A stretch of 64,000 nucleotides of DNA from Enoplolaimus lenunculus (taxonomy: Eukaryota > Nematoda > Enoplea > Enoplida > Thoracostomopsidae). Location of the stretch: the NCBI GenBank assembly GCA_030248215.1, contig JASANG010003322.1, forward strand, positions 1 through 64,000. Direction: 5' to 3'. Positions 1-10,500 of the stretch are shown piece after piece; within the stretch, counting starts at the first letter, position 1; every line of letters begins with the position of its first letter. The translations under genes were made by a program, and so were the position numbers. The notes below the pieces were generated by a model. That model had not been told where the DNA came from. It was given only the letters and a program-made list of their open reading frames with translations, and did not search any database.

Positions 1-535
1 TAGGCATATTTCACAGTCTAAGATTCCCAGTCTCTAAGTCCCCAACTCACCCTGTCACACAGTGGGCATGCTTCTACAATTAATATGGGCCAGCAGGCTT
101 ATCGAGAAGCATGGAACCATAAGCCTCCACTCAATAAGTTAGTTTCAACGAGATAGTCACAGCTTCAAGAATTTATTTTTCAAATGCAGTTATAAAATAT
201 TTAATACAAGTTACCCATTTCTGATGACAATTCCAAATGACATTGCTTAAGTTGAACACAAATCGAACAAATGTGCCAATAGGTTGACGAAAAATGATTT
301 TGACTTAAAATCAAATTTGTCGTCAAAAAAGAAGAAAAATGTCAGCAAAATCCTCAACGAAATGTATGGTAAAAATACATTGTATAACGTCAGAAATATT
401 CAAGTTAATCCCCACAAAGCAGGATTACATGTGTATATACACCTTTAACGGAGAATCCAGTAACATACATACTGTAGCAATCCGAGTCGTTTTAGGATTT
501 GAATTTCAATAAGTTAATTTTTTATCAAATGGTTT
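1..535. other. AT-rich non-coding stretch, no gene seen
   Basis: No open frame with coding character, no recognisable RNA gene and no clear repeat end could be found here. It lies downstream (3') of the minus-strand RIM-BP gene. Confidence 0.4.
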
Positions 536-642
536 CAACAAGAGTGTGCAACTGGGTGCATTCTGTGTACAAATGAATGCACATGCCACGCGTTGTATTT
601 TTCCCTTACCCCCCTCATTTGGGGGGGTGTTGAAACCTTGAA
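536..642 (+). mobile_element. Family E element, left-half fragment
   Basis: Shares the AACAAGAGTGTGCAACTGGG start and the CACGCGTTG segment with the fuller copies at 21019, 52517 and 61106, followed by a C-rich then G-rich stretch. The right half is missing, so this is a truncated copy. Confidence 0.55.
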
Positions 643-1127
643 CGCAGGCAAATACTGTTGCGATACACAGTGCAAACATTGTTCGATATATTCTCGATTT
701 ATGGTTAACTGAAGTTCCGTGTGCAGCTGACCTCTAAACTACAAAAAAGGCGTGAAATGGCAAAAAATGCAAGGGGCAAAATCAAATTCCATGCCAGACA
801 TGTATCTTTGGAAGTCGCACTTTATTATCTACTCTTGATTTTAGTATCCCTTTTTACCCAGGAGCGTATGCACACGCTTTCAATTTGGGACGGTATAATG
901 TCCATAAAATGAAGTTTTTTTTTCAACCTCAAAAGAATCCTGGTAATTCCAATCGTCGTAAAAGTTGGTGATTTTACTATTATTTTAGCGCAATCACAGC
1001 TCCAAAGTTCCATCTCAATTTACCGCTATCAGGCTCTGGTTCAGCAACGCGGCCGGTTTCACCACCGTTTTAGCGTTTTTCCTTGTGTAGAAAAAATTTC
1101 GAGAGAACGCTTGAAGACCAAGATGTC

Positions 1128-1245
1128 TTAGGTTAAATTAGGTTAGAAGAAACAATAAGGTAATTTTTTTACACTAGAGTGAAAACTGGTTCAAAACTTA
1201 GGCCAAAGTTAGGTTAGGTGGTTAGGTTAAGTTAGGTTACGGTAG
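1128..1245 (+). repeat. Degenerate TTAGG-type repeat patch
   Basis: Several scattered TTAGGT/GTTAGG units (for example GTTAGGTTAGG) occur within about 120 bp. The period is 5 rather than the 6 of the GCCTAA repeats elsewhere in the window, and the units are not tightly tandem. Confidence 0.4.
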
Positions 1246-1374
1246 GAGGGTTCGATCTCGATGTATACGCCCCTGCCGTTTGTAACAAAATTAGTTGCGA
1301 GAAACTGTTGCAGGAACATGATGACTTTTAGACAAAAAGTATGCAACTTAGCAGTAATCGCTTGGCCGGTATGC

Positions 1375-1440
1375 ACCAATGCCGGAGCAGTCAGGGGTGA
1401 GGGCTCTTCCAAACTCCAGGGTGGACGCATCAGCACATTA
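1375..1440 (+). mobile_element. Family P left-end fragment
   Basis: TGCCGGAGCAGTCAGGGG followed by a CTCTTCCAAACTCCAGGGTGG-like stretch matches the left ends at 12871, 14058, 34038 and 46967. No right end follows. Confidence 0.45.
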
Positions 1441-1680
1441 TTTTGAATTAGTTCTGATCGAAAATTAAGCAATGCGATTAAACCTTATACCGACATAATG
1501 CGTCGTTCACAATAATTTTGTCAACAATGCGGCAAAATCGATATCGCATTGGCCAAATGACAAGTTGATCTTCTTGCGTACATTGCTTTTCTACACAGAA
1601 TGTAACCCAGTTGCATATTATTGTCCAAACAATCATTAATATATCAATAGTATAAATATTATTCCTCAACATTTCAGCAA

Positions 1681-1731
1681 TATATTATATATATTTGTAT
1701 ATATATATATTTGTATATATATAAATTGATT
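1681..1731. repeat. TA-rich microsatellite
   Basis: Alternating TA interrupted by TTTG units, just 3' of the RIM-BP stop codon, so it probably lies in the 3' untranslated region. No clear AATAAA signal was seen on the minus strand here. Confidence 0.6.
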
Positions 1732-1736
1732 AGGTT

Positions 1737-1969
1737 TTAATCGACAATTTTCTTGAGCACTTTTGAGAACGTTCCCGATTCATCTGCGATCTGTTTACCC
1801 TGTAACACTTTGGCGGGCATTGATATTTTTCGTTGAATCGACGCTGCGGCCGTTTTCGCACCGCCGCTGCCGCCGCCATCGCCGGCCTTTTTCGCGCCTC
1901 CGCCTGAGCCGCCGGCACCGCCTGATTTACCGGCACCACCGCCGCCACGGCCTGCGCCTTTCGCACCGC
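1737..1969 (-). CDS. RIMBP: RIM-BP exon 9, terminal coding exon
   Basis: 233 nt with stop, acceptor ACTTGTTTCAG, entering in phase 1. It encodes a Gly/Ala/Lys low-complexity run and then a better-mixed C-terminus (IQRKISMPAKVLQGKQ ... SGTFSKVLKKIVD) ending in TAA at 1737-1739. The mixed composition of the last 40 residues argues that they are constrained, although I do not recognise a known domain. Confidence 0.8.
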
Positions 1970-2210
1970 CTGAAACAAGTTTTAGTAACACAAATTTACA
2001 CATATGATTAACAAAACTTGTTGCCCAATTGGCGCATATAATAATGTAAGCGAACACAAATCTCCTTAAGATGTTGTTGTAAAAATTCGATCGAAGCGAG
2101 CGATAAGCCAAACGACACAAATATTGACTGCAATTTCTGGTTCGATTCCTCCCAAATGAAACCCCTCATTACGCGTCTGGTTATGAGTTTTAACATAATC
2201 TCAAGCGTAC

Positions 2211-2532
2211 CTGCTTTAGCACCACCAGCACCCGCCGTTTTAGCTCCGCCAGTGGCTCCTTGCGCCTTTGCCGCTCCTCCGCCTCCTTTTTGAGCAGATT
2301 TCGCCGGAGCGCCGCCATCTTTACGCATCGCTGACGGTTTACCGCCTCCTCCGCCTCCGCCTCCTCCTCCTGTTGCTCCTGCTGTGCCTGCGCCTCCTGG
2401 TGCCGTCGATGAATCGATAATGGTCGAATCTTGAAACGCAACTCCGTCCTTTTTAGTTCTAGGAGCCGGCGCAGCGGCAGCTGCAGGAGGAGCGCCGGCT
2501 GACTCTGGGTCTTCGGTCGATGATTCTGTGGG
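2211..2532 (-). CDS. RIMBP: RIM-BP exon 8, Gly/Ala-rich tail
   Basis: 322 nt, acceptor CCTGTTTCAG, donor GTACGC, phase 0 in and phase 1 out. It encodes an acidic start (ESSTEDPESAG) and then Ala-, Pro- and Gly-rich low complexity including a run of about ten glycines, with scattered Lys. No domain is recognised. Splice phases tie it to the neighbouring exons. Confidence 0.8.
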
Positions 2533-2802
2533 CTGAAACAGGAGGGTAAATATTTCCAAATCACCATAGGGCACCTATCATTAGTTATAGCGACGGCTTT
2601 TCAACAATCTAGCTAACGGCCACAGTTGCGAATTTTCAAACAAAACCGTAGCTATCGTATAAAGGTTATGAGGAGCTCAAATATGCTAAAATTTTCAAAA
2701 TGAAACCATTTGTGAACAAACAAGGAAATGTATTTTTTATGCTTCAAAATTATTTCGTCGTATCCCGCACAGAATATACTATGAACAACTAACTGCAAAC
2801 TG

Positions 2803-2987
2803 GGCCAATGTTACTTTAAAGGGCGTAACAATAGATTAAGCGTATCCCTAAACCTAAGCTTAAGCCTAAGCGTAACGAAAATGTGTTCCTAAGCCTAAGC
2901 CTAAGCAAAAAATTGTAATCTAGAATCTAAACCTACTCTTTTATAGACCCACCAGAAACCTGGACGCCCCTTAAAGTAACATGGGCC
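2803..2987 (+). mobile_element. Family A telomere-cored TIR element, copy A1
   Basis: TIR ends GGCCAATGTTACTTTAAAGG and, inverted, GGCCCATGTTACTTTAAGGG. It is flanked by a perfect 8-bp TSD GCAAACTG (2795-2802 and 2988-2995). The interior holds two blocks of degenerate CCTAAG repeats separated by a GAAAATGTGTTCC spacer. It lies in the intron between RIM-BP exons 8 and 7. Confidence 0.85.
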
Positions 2988-3069
2988 GCAAACTGTATAC
3001 GAGTTGTACATACACAATGCGCAGTATTAATAATTCAGTCGAGCTTGAACAGTTGAAAATCGCCACAAA

Positions 3070-3216
3070 GACCCGAGAGCCCCCTCTTGCTCGAGAATCA
3101 AGTTATCATAGTCGAATGGTGATAATGAAAACTTTTAATTCAAGAGCTCCAGTGTTCAAATTTAAGTTTGAAACTTAATCTCATATGAAATAGAAAATAT
3201 TCATGTGGCAGAGGGT
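3070..3216 (+). mobile_element. SINE-like element, copy 1
   Basis: Aligns along its length with 14797-14943: both have GAGAGCC, CTCGAG, a TCAAG segment, a GGTGATG block, and a shared tail GAAATAGAAAATATTCAT. The tRNA-like boxes are poorer here than in the second copy, so this is probably the older one. Confidence 0.5.
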
Positions 3217-3281
3217 TAAAGTACTTTTAAATCCAATTACTATGATTTTCCAAAATTTAAAAACTTTGAGTATCTGTTTAC

Positions 3282-3755
3282 CTGTTGAGGTGGCGATTGC
3301 CCTGAGCTATGAGGTTGAGCTGCTCCAGATGCCACCGCACTGGACTGACGTCGCTCTTGTTGCAATTGTCGCGGCAACGGCTGACTACTATCGCTAGTAG
3401 TCGGTTCTTCACCCGACGTCGATACAGTCACACCTGCAGACAAGCCGCTGTTATCGCCGGAATCCTGCTGTTGGGACTGTATTGACGAAGGCGGACCATT
3501 GGCAGTGGTTGTAGCGTTACCAGCTGCCACAGCGGTGCTAGAACGATGGCCTCGTTTACTAGCGGCTGTACCAGCTGGCGACGCTTCATCGCCTTCTGAG
3601 CCAGCGGGCGGCCCTCCGGCTGTGCTCGCGGGCAACGAAAGAAAATTCGAAGGCACTAGGCCGGTCCGCCCGTGCAGCTCGCCGAGGTAGAAGCCATCTT
3701 CGTCCATATCGCCGTGGACTGTGATCAGATCGCCGGCTTGAAAACTTAATTCGAT
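3282..3755 (-). CDS. RIMBP: RIM-BP exon 7, rest of SH3-3 and Ser/Gln-rich tail
   Basis: 474 nt (158 codons, phase 0 at both ends), acceptor ATATTTTCAG and donor GTAAAC. It completes SH3-3 ([31 protein letters not shown]) and continues into a Ser/Thr/Gln/Gly-rich region, probably disordered. DEDGFYxGEL and GLVPSNFL are among the most conserved parts of RIM-BP SH3-3. Confidence 0.93.
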
Positions 3756-4179
3756 CTGAAAATATATTTGAAGCATTTGAACCATTTTTAAAAAAGTTAA
3801 TATTTATGCAAATTTGATAATTTTTGTTTGATTAATTAATTTGACCTTTAGGCTCACCAAATGCTCGTAAATTATCTTCATCTGTGAATAACATAGTGAA
3901 GAAATGCCAAATCGAAGCGTAGTTTTGTAGCTAAGACTAAGTCTAAGCCAAATTAATAAAAAAATCAAAACATCACCAGTTCACTTGTTTTGTCAACTGC
4001 ACAATGCTCCGTTGTGGAAAGTTTGAGCACAGGTTTCGATCGGATTTGCTAAACTTCGAAAGTTTAAATCTAAATTTATACGAATTAGGTGTAAGCTGTC
4101 GCCGCCTCATCGGAGCTATTTTTGCCGTTTTAAATCCTAATCACGGTATAAATAAATAACTGCTACTCAATCAGCTTAC

Positions 4180-4292
4180 CTCAGCGTCAACATTCGGTGA
4201 TGACTCAGTTGGATTGTAATCGTACAACGCGACCATTTTGCGTCCGACCGTATTTCGTGTCATTTCACGCAATTTTTCACGATCTTCTTTTC
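4180..4292 (-). CDS. RIMBP: RIM-BP exon 6, first part of SH3-3
   Basis: 113 nt, acceptor TTTTATTTTAG (the one without C before AG) and donor GTAAGC. It encodes KMVALYDYNPTESSPNVDAE. The (V/I)ALYDY...ESSPNVDxE signature is diagnostic of the third SH3 domain of RIM-BPs in flies and vertebrates. It ends in phase 0 within the domain. Confidence 0.92.
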
Positions 4293-4732
4293 CTAAAATA
4301 AAAACCATGAAAAAAGTAATTAATTCGAAAAAATTAAGAGAAAAAATGTGTGCACTTTTTTAAAATGAAAATAAATGAAAAAAGATATAACTTTTTGAAA
4401 AAAATAGCTAAAATCAAAAGTGTTCATTTTTTCTAAAATAAAAAATAATAAAAAATTTGTACGTATTCTGTTAAAATAAACAATTTAAAGACGTATAAAA
4501 AATTAAAAATATATAAAAAGATTGTTTCATCTATAGTGAAGGCTTAGGCTTTACAAGCATACTTAGGATTATGCTTAGATTTATTAATTGGCTTCAGGAC
4601 GTTGTTGAGCGTCCACGGGAACATTTTTCAAAACCGGAGCCAGAAACCATGTTGAATTCTTATAGCGGAACCGAAATGCCAGTTGTACGTTTTTAAAAAA
4701 TATTGAACGCAGTTTAACAATAACTGACTTAC

Positions 4733-4869
4733 TAAAACTGCCTCTAAATCTGCCTCCACGTTCTCGTAACGCCAATGCTTCAGCGGTTCCATAACGCGAT
4801 TCTCCGTACAACGCACCGGGTACATATCGTTCCATATCCCGGCGGTATTTTTCGTCGAAACTTTCGTTC
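4733..4869 (-). CDS. RIMBP: RIM-BP exon 5, linker
   Basis: 137 nt, acceptor TTGTTTCAG and donor GTAAGTC, entering in phase 2 and leaving in phase 1. It encodes a highly charged Arg/Glu/Tyr-rich segment (NESFDEKYRRDMERYVPGAL) with no recognised domain. It lies in the correct order and frame between the long linker and the exon that opens SH3-3. Confidence 0.85.
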
Positions 4870-5217
4870 CTGAAACAATCCTCAAAGTATAATACCGTCG
4901 ACTAGTTTACTGGGACACAAGATCTCTCAAGGAATGGTGACAACGTGAAGATCAAAGATATTACCAGAAATACTATGAGTAATTAGAAAATTCTTTTAGC
5001 AGATTTTACGATAATCAACTGGATTGTAAAAATCAAAAACGTTGTCGTGTTCGGTACGCACGCATAAACAATTTTTTGACAATAAAGTTATACTTTTGCA
5101 AACCAAAATCCAAGTTGCGCACTTGGTTCTTTGATTTATTAGAAACTATGTTTGTTATCAATTTTGCTGCTGCCAATATTATTGGCTCAAAAGTGATTTA
5201 TTTCGGCTCAAACTCAC

Positions 5218-6890
5218 CTATCAAGCGGTCTTGTGCCTCCAGCCAGCCTTCGTTCGGCGTCCAAGGCGTATCGATCTGCAAAATACCCGGCCGGCAGACG
5301 CGAATGCCTTATGCGTCCAAATTCATCAGCAAATTGAGGCGGTGGGCCTAACGGCGGTGGATAATCATAATACGCAGCAGAAGGCTCCGAAACAGTAGGC
5401 ACTAGTGGCGGTGGCGGTGGCAAATGAGGAAGAGGCGCTAGCGGTCCATGATGAAATCGATCCAAGCTGCCTAAAATTGGCGGTGTCGCCGGAATTAAGT
5501 CAGCAGCGGCGGCTGGAACCGGAACTGAATGTTGATGATGATGATGATGATGATTATAAGCTCCTGCGGACAAATGATGCAAACTAGCGCGATGGTGGGC
5601 GGCGGCAGCAGCAGCGGCAGCTAAAGACCCTGGAAGGCCACCGCCGCCGCTATCAGACACCACTGACGGACTAGATACAACCGGCGGCGCTGGGGGAGGT
5701 AGTGAAAATTCACGATGATGTAAGTATGGGCCTCCGGAGCTACGTGGCGTAGGCAGCACATATCCAGGCGCCGAATCCAGAGCAGCCATCTGGGCGGAAT
5801 AATTTCGTTGCCGGCCTTCGCCAGCCGCGAATACTGCCGATGGCAGTGGTGGAGATTCGCCGCTTACAATAGGCGCAAGTCGCTCTAAACTTTGCCGGTC
5901 TAAGCTTTGTCGATGGACCGAGCTTGGATCGGAGCCATGGTGTGGCGGCAGCGGTGGTGGTGGAGGCATTCCATGATGTCGATACATCATCGCCGCCGTC
6001 GATACGTGTCGTGGGTCGTGATGTACTGCTGCGGCGGCGGCAGCAGCGGCAGCGGCTGCCGCTGCAGCAGCTGCGGCGTAACCTTCACGCCGTTGCTGTT
6101 CATGTTGTTGAGCAACAACAGCAGCAGCTGCGTGTTCATGTTCGACAGCAGCTGCTGCTGCAGCGGCGGCCGCTTCAACAACTTGATGATCGAGCGAGTA
6201 GGATTTTTGTTTCCATCTCGATCTTCTAAGTCTTGGATCGGCCGCCGCTGCCTGGCTAGGATAGACTCCGCCAGCGGAGGTAGCTGGCAATGATAACGGC
6301 GTAGGACCTATACCTGGATCGTAATATGTCGAATGAGCGGGCAACGGGGGTCCGCCGCCTGGGCCGGCCCCTCGAGCCGTATTTGGAGCTGATCCTCCGG
6401 CCGCTGCGGCAGCTGCTGCTGCGGCCGCTCGATGTTCTAGTCGAAACAGCGATGGATCAGAGCTATTATGTGGCCAATGGCGGTACGCAGCTGTTGAGCG
6501 TAGCGAAGCAGGGCCATGAACCGCCGGCGCTATGGGTGGTGCTATACCGCCGCCGCGACTACGTATCGCCGTAGCTCGTCCAGGAAAATAATAATTCCCA
6601 GACGAGCTAGCGGCCAGCCCAGATGCGCCATGCGGAGGCGGTGGTGACCCGGAATATTCACCGGCTGATTCGTAGTATAGCGGCGGCGGCGGTACACCTG
6701 ATACCCGTGGAATAAACGATGTAGACGCGACGCCACCTGCAACTGCGTCTACAGAATGTTGATGTTGCAATTCGCGAAACGCATATTTTTCTTCTCGATC
6801 CATTGGACGCACTAAATTGTACGGTACTAGTCCCAGACGGCCGTTCGCTTCGCCGCGATAAAATCCGTCAAGATCTTTATCGCCATATAT
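5218..6890 (-). CDS. RIMBP: RIM-BP exon 4, second half of SH3-2 and giant low-complexity linker
   Basis: A 1673-nt exon between acceptor TATTATTTCAG and donor GTGAGT. It opens with the C-terminal half of SH3-2 (KDLDGFYRGE then GLVPYNLV). About 520 residues follow that are rich in Ala, His, Pro, Gly and Ser, with several poly-Ala runs, a poly-His run, PPPPP clusters and repeated SLDRQSLER-like units. The poly-Ala tracts are encoded by mixed GCN codons, so they are not simple slippage products. This exon accounts for most of the unusually long gap between SH3-2 and SH3-3. Overlapping open frames on the plus strand are shadows. It leaves in phase 2. Confidence 0.9.
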
Positions 6891-7148
6891 CTGAAATAAT
6901 ACAAACAAACATAAACATACATTTTTTGACTGAATCTTCCACAATAACTTGTGTACGCCATGAAACCAGGTACTAGCGGAGGTGCAGAAAATACCACAGC
7001 CGAAGGTGTAAACAAATTTTGCCTGAGTCTGAACCAGAGATGAAACCAAATTAGGCAACAAAAATGATAATAACACTGCCAACTTGAAGTAGAATCTGCA
7101 AATCCCTGTATCAAATTAGAGTTTGTTTGTCATACGCTGCACGTATAA

Positions 7149-7475
7149 CTTATTTCTAGCTTTGTTGTGAACAGTACCGGCGGACGCGATCCCCAAACTC
7201 CCAATTGGGAAGGGATCCCGACCATTGGAAAATACCCCATCTTGGAGAACTCAAAAGGGTTTCTCGGATCACGAAGTTATAGAGCTGTGAAACATTTAAT
7301 TGGGGCTCCTTTGGATTTGTTTGAGGCTACGACTTTTCTAACGCCGGTTGTGAATAAAATAAGACTTAACAAACAAGATCTCAGGTTCGTAGCTGCCATA
7401 AACGGGATATTTGAAAATCTACCTCTAAGGCAAACGTATAGAATAGAGCCGGATCGTTTTCCTGAGGAGTTGTAA
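7149..7475 (+). pseudogene. Unassigned coding-like open frame without ATG
   Basis: A 108-codon frame on the plus strand, open from a TAA at 7146 to a TAA at 7476. It has no ATG (the apparent start is GTG) but mixed codon use and a plausible globular composition, with FEATTFLTPVVNKIRL and LRQTYRIEPDRFPEEL. A possible acceptor TTATTTCTAG ends at 7159, so this could be a terminal exon of a plus-strand gene or a decayed mobile-element or viral ORF. I do not recognise the family. Confidence 0.3.
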
Positions 7476-7496
7476 TAGAGTCAGTTTAAGCTTTAG

Positions 7497-7630
7497 ACTA
7501 AATTTTTTACTTAGGCTTAGCCTTAGGCACATCCTTATGCTTAGACTTAAGCGTACGTTCATCGTTATGCTTAGGCTTAGGCTTAGGAATATGGTTATAC
7601 TAGTGTTCCGGCCCTGTTCCGTACATGGGC
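7497..7630 (-). mobile_element. Family B telomere-cored element, one-ended fragment
   Basis: Degenerate CTTAGG units (GGCTTAGGCTTAGG) run into GGTTATACTAGTGTTCCGG and end with GTACATGGGCC, resembling the ends of B1 and B2. The opposite TIR is not found. Confidence 0.5.
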
Positions 7631-7926
7631 CTAAAAATCTATCTCTAAACGGTGATGATTTGATAAACGTGTAAGCAGTGGGTGACCGATTGATTGGTCA
7701 AAGCCTCGTTTACATTTCAGTAAAAGGTTTTTTAATACTTTTTCAGTTTGGAACTCAGGAAATCAGCTTTCAAAATTTTTATAAAACGTAACCTTTTTCC
7801 AAAATCCTGGTTACGTATAAGAAAGCGACCAGCAGAACACTGTAACCAAACGCCTAAATTGTAATGTTAAAATGTTTCTAACATTTGAAATTGATTTTTG
7901 AGTATTTCTGATAAATTAAAACCGTA

Positions 7927-8250
7927 AAAATATTGCCGAAATTTGAAAACGAAATTTAAAATTGTGATGTCAAAATTCATAATCTTTGGAAAAAATTTGC
8001 TGAAATTTCAAAGTGAAATTTAAAATTGTGATGTCAAAATTTATAATCTTTGGAAAAAATTTGCTGAAATTTCAAAGTGAAATTTAAAATTGTGATGTCA
8101 AAATTTATAATCTTTGGAAAAAATTTGCCGAAATTTCAAAGTGAAATTTAAAATTTTGATGTCAAAATTCTTAATCTTTGGAACAAAATTTGCCGAAATT
8201 TCAAAGTGAAATATAAAATTTTGATGTCAAAATTCATCATCTTTGGAAAA
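7927..8250. repeat. 64-bp tandem repeat, about 5 copies
   Basis: The marker ATTGTGATGT/ATTTTGATGT recurs at 7961, 8025, 8089, 8153 and 8218, a period of 64-65 bp. The unit is AT-rich (GAAATTTCAAAGTG, AATCTTTGGAAAA). Copies are highly similar, so the expansion is recent. Confidence 0.9.
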
Positions 8251-9237
8251 AATAAAGAACAGAGCTACTTGCTGTTTTTTTCAAATAGCAAAAGTCGTCG
8301 TCTACAGCCGATGTGAATATCCACACTCCGTACACGAATTAAAGTAAACGATGCACAACGATTATTGGCGTGGGCATTAATTGCGTTTGGCTTCTGGCTC
8401 GCTTAGCTTACGAACGTTTCTAATCATTTTACATCTCGCGCGGCCTCTGTTTTAAAATTTTCGATAATATCGGCTATGCCCTTGACACAAGAATTTGAAA
8501 AAGTAGATTGGCAACAAGTATTTTGAGAGCAATCCATGAGAAACTATAAATACACCTAAACTATTGAGCAATAAAGCTAACCTAATTGTCATGATTTTGA
8601 GAAAATTAGTAAAAAGAATTCAAAATTTCTTATCGTCTTAAACTAAAATATCCATGGTGTAAACAGATTGTAAAAATGACGAAAACGGATAACTGTTTCA
8701 AAAATGCTTTTTTCTACCAACACAATTGAGACGTGCATATATTCACCGGGTTTTCAATAATAGTAAAGAACAAATGGCGGATGCATCGAAATTTTCAAGA
8801 TTTTAAATAAATTTCGTAATTTTCATTTCATTTCAAACAATTGTAACATATCTGTAGCGAAAAAGTTCGAGTTATATACGCGATTTATAACCAAGTTTTA
8901 AATGTGAAAATAACATAATTTCCGTTATTTCTATAGCGGAAACGGACACCGATTTTTATCGGACACGGACACGAAAACCCAATTTTACACCCTGAAAATA
9001 ACAGAAAAAACTAATCAGAAACAGATGTTTGAAAAGACTGAAATTTAACGAGTAAATAAATATTTTCTCAACGGTGACCTTTCATTCTTTACTCTCATTG
9101 GTCACAAATTCAATTCTCAAATGTGTATAGCACCTATCTTCAGTTTTGGTAATACCAAAATGAAATCTTGGCTATAGGCTCGTTTGAGACCACCAGTCAT
9201 ATGAATTGCGTAAAGAATTAGTGGCAGTTTCGACAAA
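8251..9237. other. Intronic stretch, few recognisable features
   Basis: No gene seen. The segment at about 8370-8410 (GCGTTTGGCTTCTGGCTCGC) matches family N fragments at 32215, 28825 and 60255. The segment at about 9115-9150 (GTGTATAGCACCTATC) resembles family O. The rest is AT-rich DNA within the 25.8-kb RIM-BP intron. Confidence 0.35.
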
Positions 9238-9609
9238 TTCAACACACATTCTTAAATTTTGAAAATTTCAACCAACATTCTTAAATTTTAAAAATTTCAA
9301 CACACATTCTTAAATTTTAAAAATTTAACCAACATTCTTAAATTTTGAAAATTTCAACCAACATTCTTAAACTTTGAAAATTTCAACCAACATTCTTAAA
9401 TTTTGAAAATTTCAACCAACATTCTTAAATTTTGAACCTTTCAACACACATTCTTAAATTTTAAAAACTTAACCAACATTCTTAAATTTTAAAAATTTCA
9501 ACCAACATTCTTAAACTTTGAAAATTTCAACCAACATTCTTAAATTTTAAAAATTTCAACCAACATTCTTAAATTTTAAAAATTTCAACCAACATTCTTA
9601 AATTTTGAA
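9238..9609. repeat. 29-bp tandem repeat, about 13 copies
   Basis: Unit of the type CAACCAACATTCTTAAATTT plus TGAAAATTT, period 29. Copies differ mainly by CACACA for CCAACA and G for A in AAATTTTGAAAA. No coding potential. Confidence 0.9.
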
Positions 9610-10500
9610 CACTGAAAACCGCTGAACTGAAGACACTCGTCCAAAACTATTTCAATCAATGCCTTTTAAGAAGGTTCATTGTACTGCCTTCCTTTATCTG
9701 ATGGCCCACCATGGAGCTGCACGAAAAATGCGTTACTACTCGAAATTGCGTGAACCCGTTTTAAGCTGAAGCTAGGGCATACCAATAGGAGGCACACCAA
9801 TAGGAGGGGAGGCTAGGAAGCCGCACTCCCTTTCAAACCAAAAACAATTTTTATCAGATACAGTAAGTGCGTTGTTCAATAATCGTTGACGAAACACCAA
9901 CACTATTTTAAAAGCTAAAATATTAGTCATTTTTCGCTTCAGTCAATTCACAGTGCCGGCTCACGCCGAAACCAAGGTTCTTGGAACACAGCCGCGTTGG
10001 TGCAGTTCTTCAAAACCAGCTCGATCCCCAGCGTATTACCCTACACTAGAAGCATGCAGTCGGATTCAGCTCGTCGTCCTGAACAACTTAGCGGCCCCCA
10101 CCAAAAAGGTTTACCGCAACTTGTAAGCTTGCCATTTATACCGCATACCCCCACCTAAAATTGGTTTGCTCTCGCCCCACCGGGCAGGTTAAGCTCGCTA
10201 CGGGACTGTTTAGTGTTGCGGTTCACTGTATCATAACTTTAATGCTTAATTGCGCAAATATTTCGTTGTGTTAAATAATGTTTTTTTTGCCCATAAGGAA
10301 TTATGTGCATTAAACCGTTAAAGTTGAGCCTCGATAATTTACCCGGTTTAAAATTATACGCTAAAAGTCCGCGGGCGCCCTAATTTGTCAACGTGTTTGG
10401 GCCGTGGCTAAACGGAGACAGGCGCCGTGTTCAGTACCGCGTCAACTGGGCCACAGTACACCTTCGATCACACATATAGTTTAAGGGTTGCGCTTGGGTT
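9610..10500. other. Intronic stretch without recognised genes
   Basis: No ORF, RNA gene or convincing repeat end was identified between the 29-bp and 30-bp arrays. Part of it is GC-richer than its surroundings (about 9960-10210), but no feature could be assigned. Confidence 0.35.

Noticed and set aside
5907-6574. Plus-strand ORFs opposite RIM-BP exon 4
   Set aside because: Shadows of the GC-rich low-complexity exon. The minus frame has splice sites and the SH3 half-domain.
7146-7475. An additional RIM-BP exon
   Set aside because: It is on the opposite strand, and the flanking exons already join into a complete SH3 domain.
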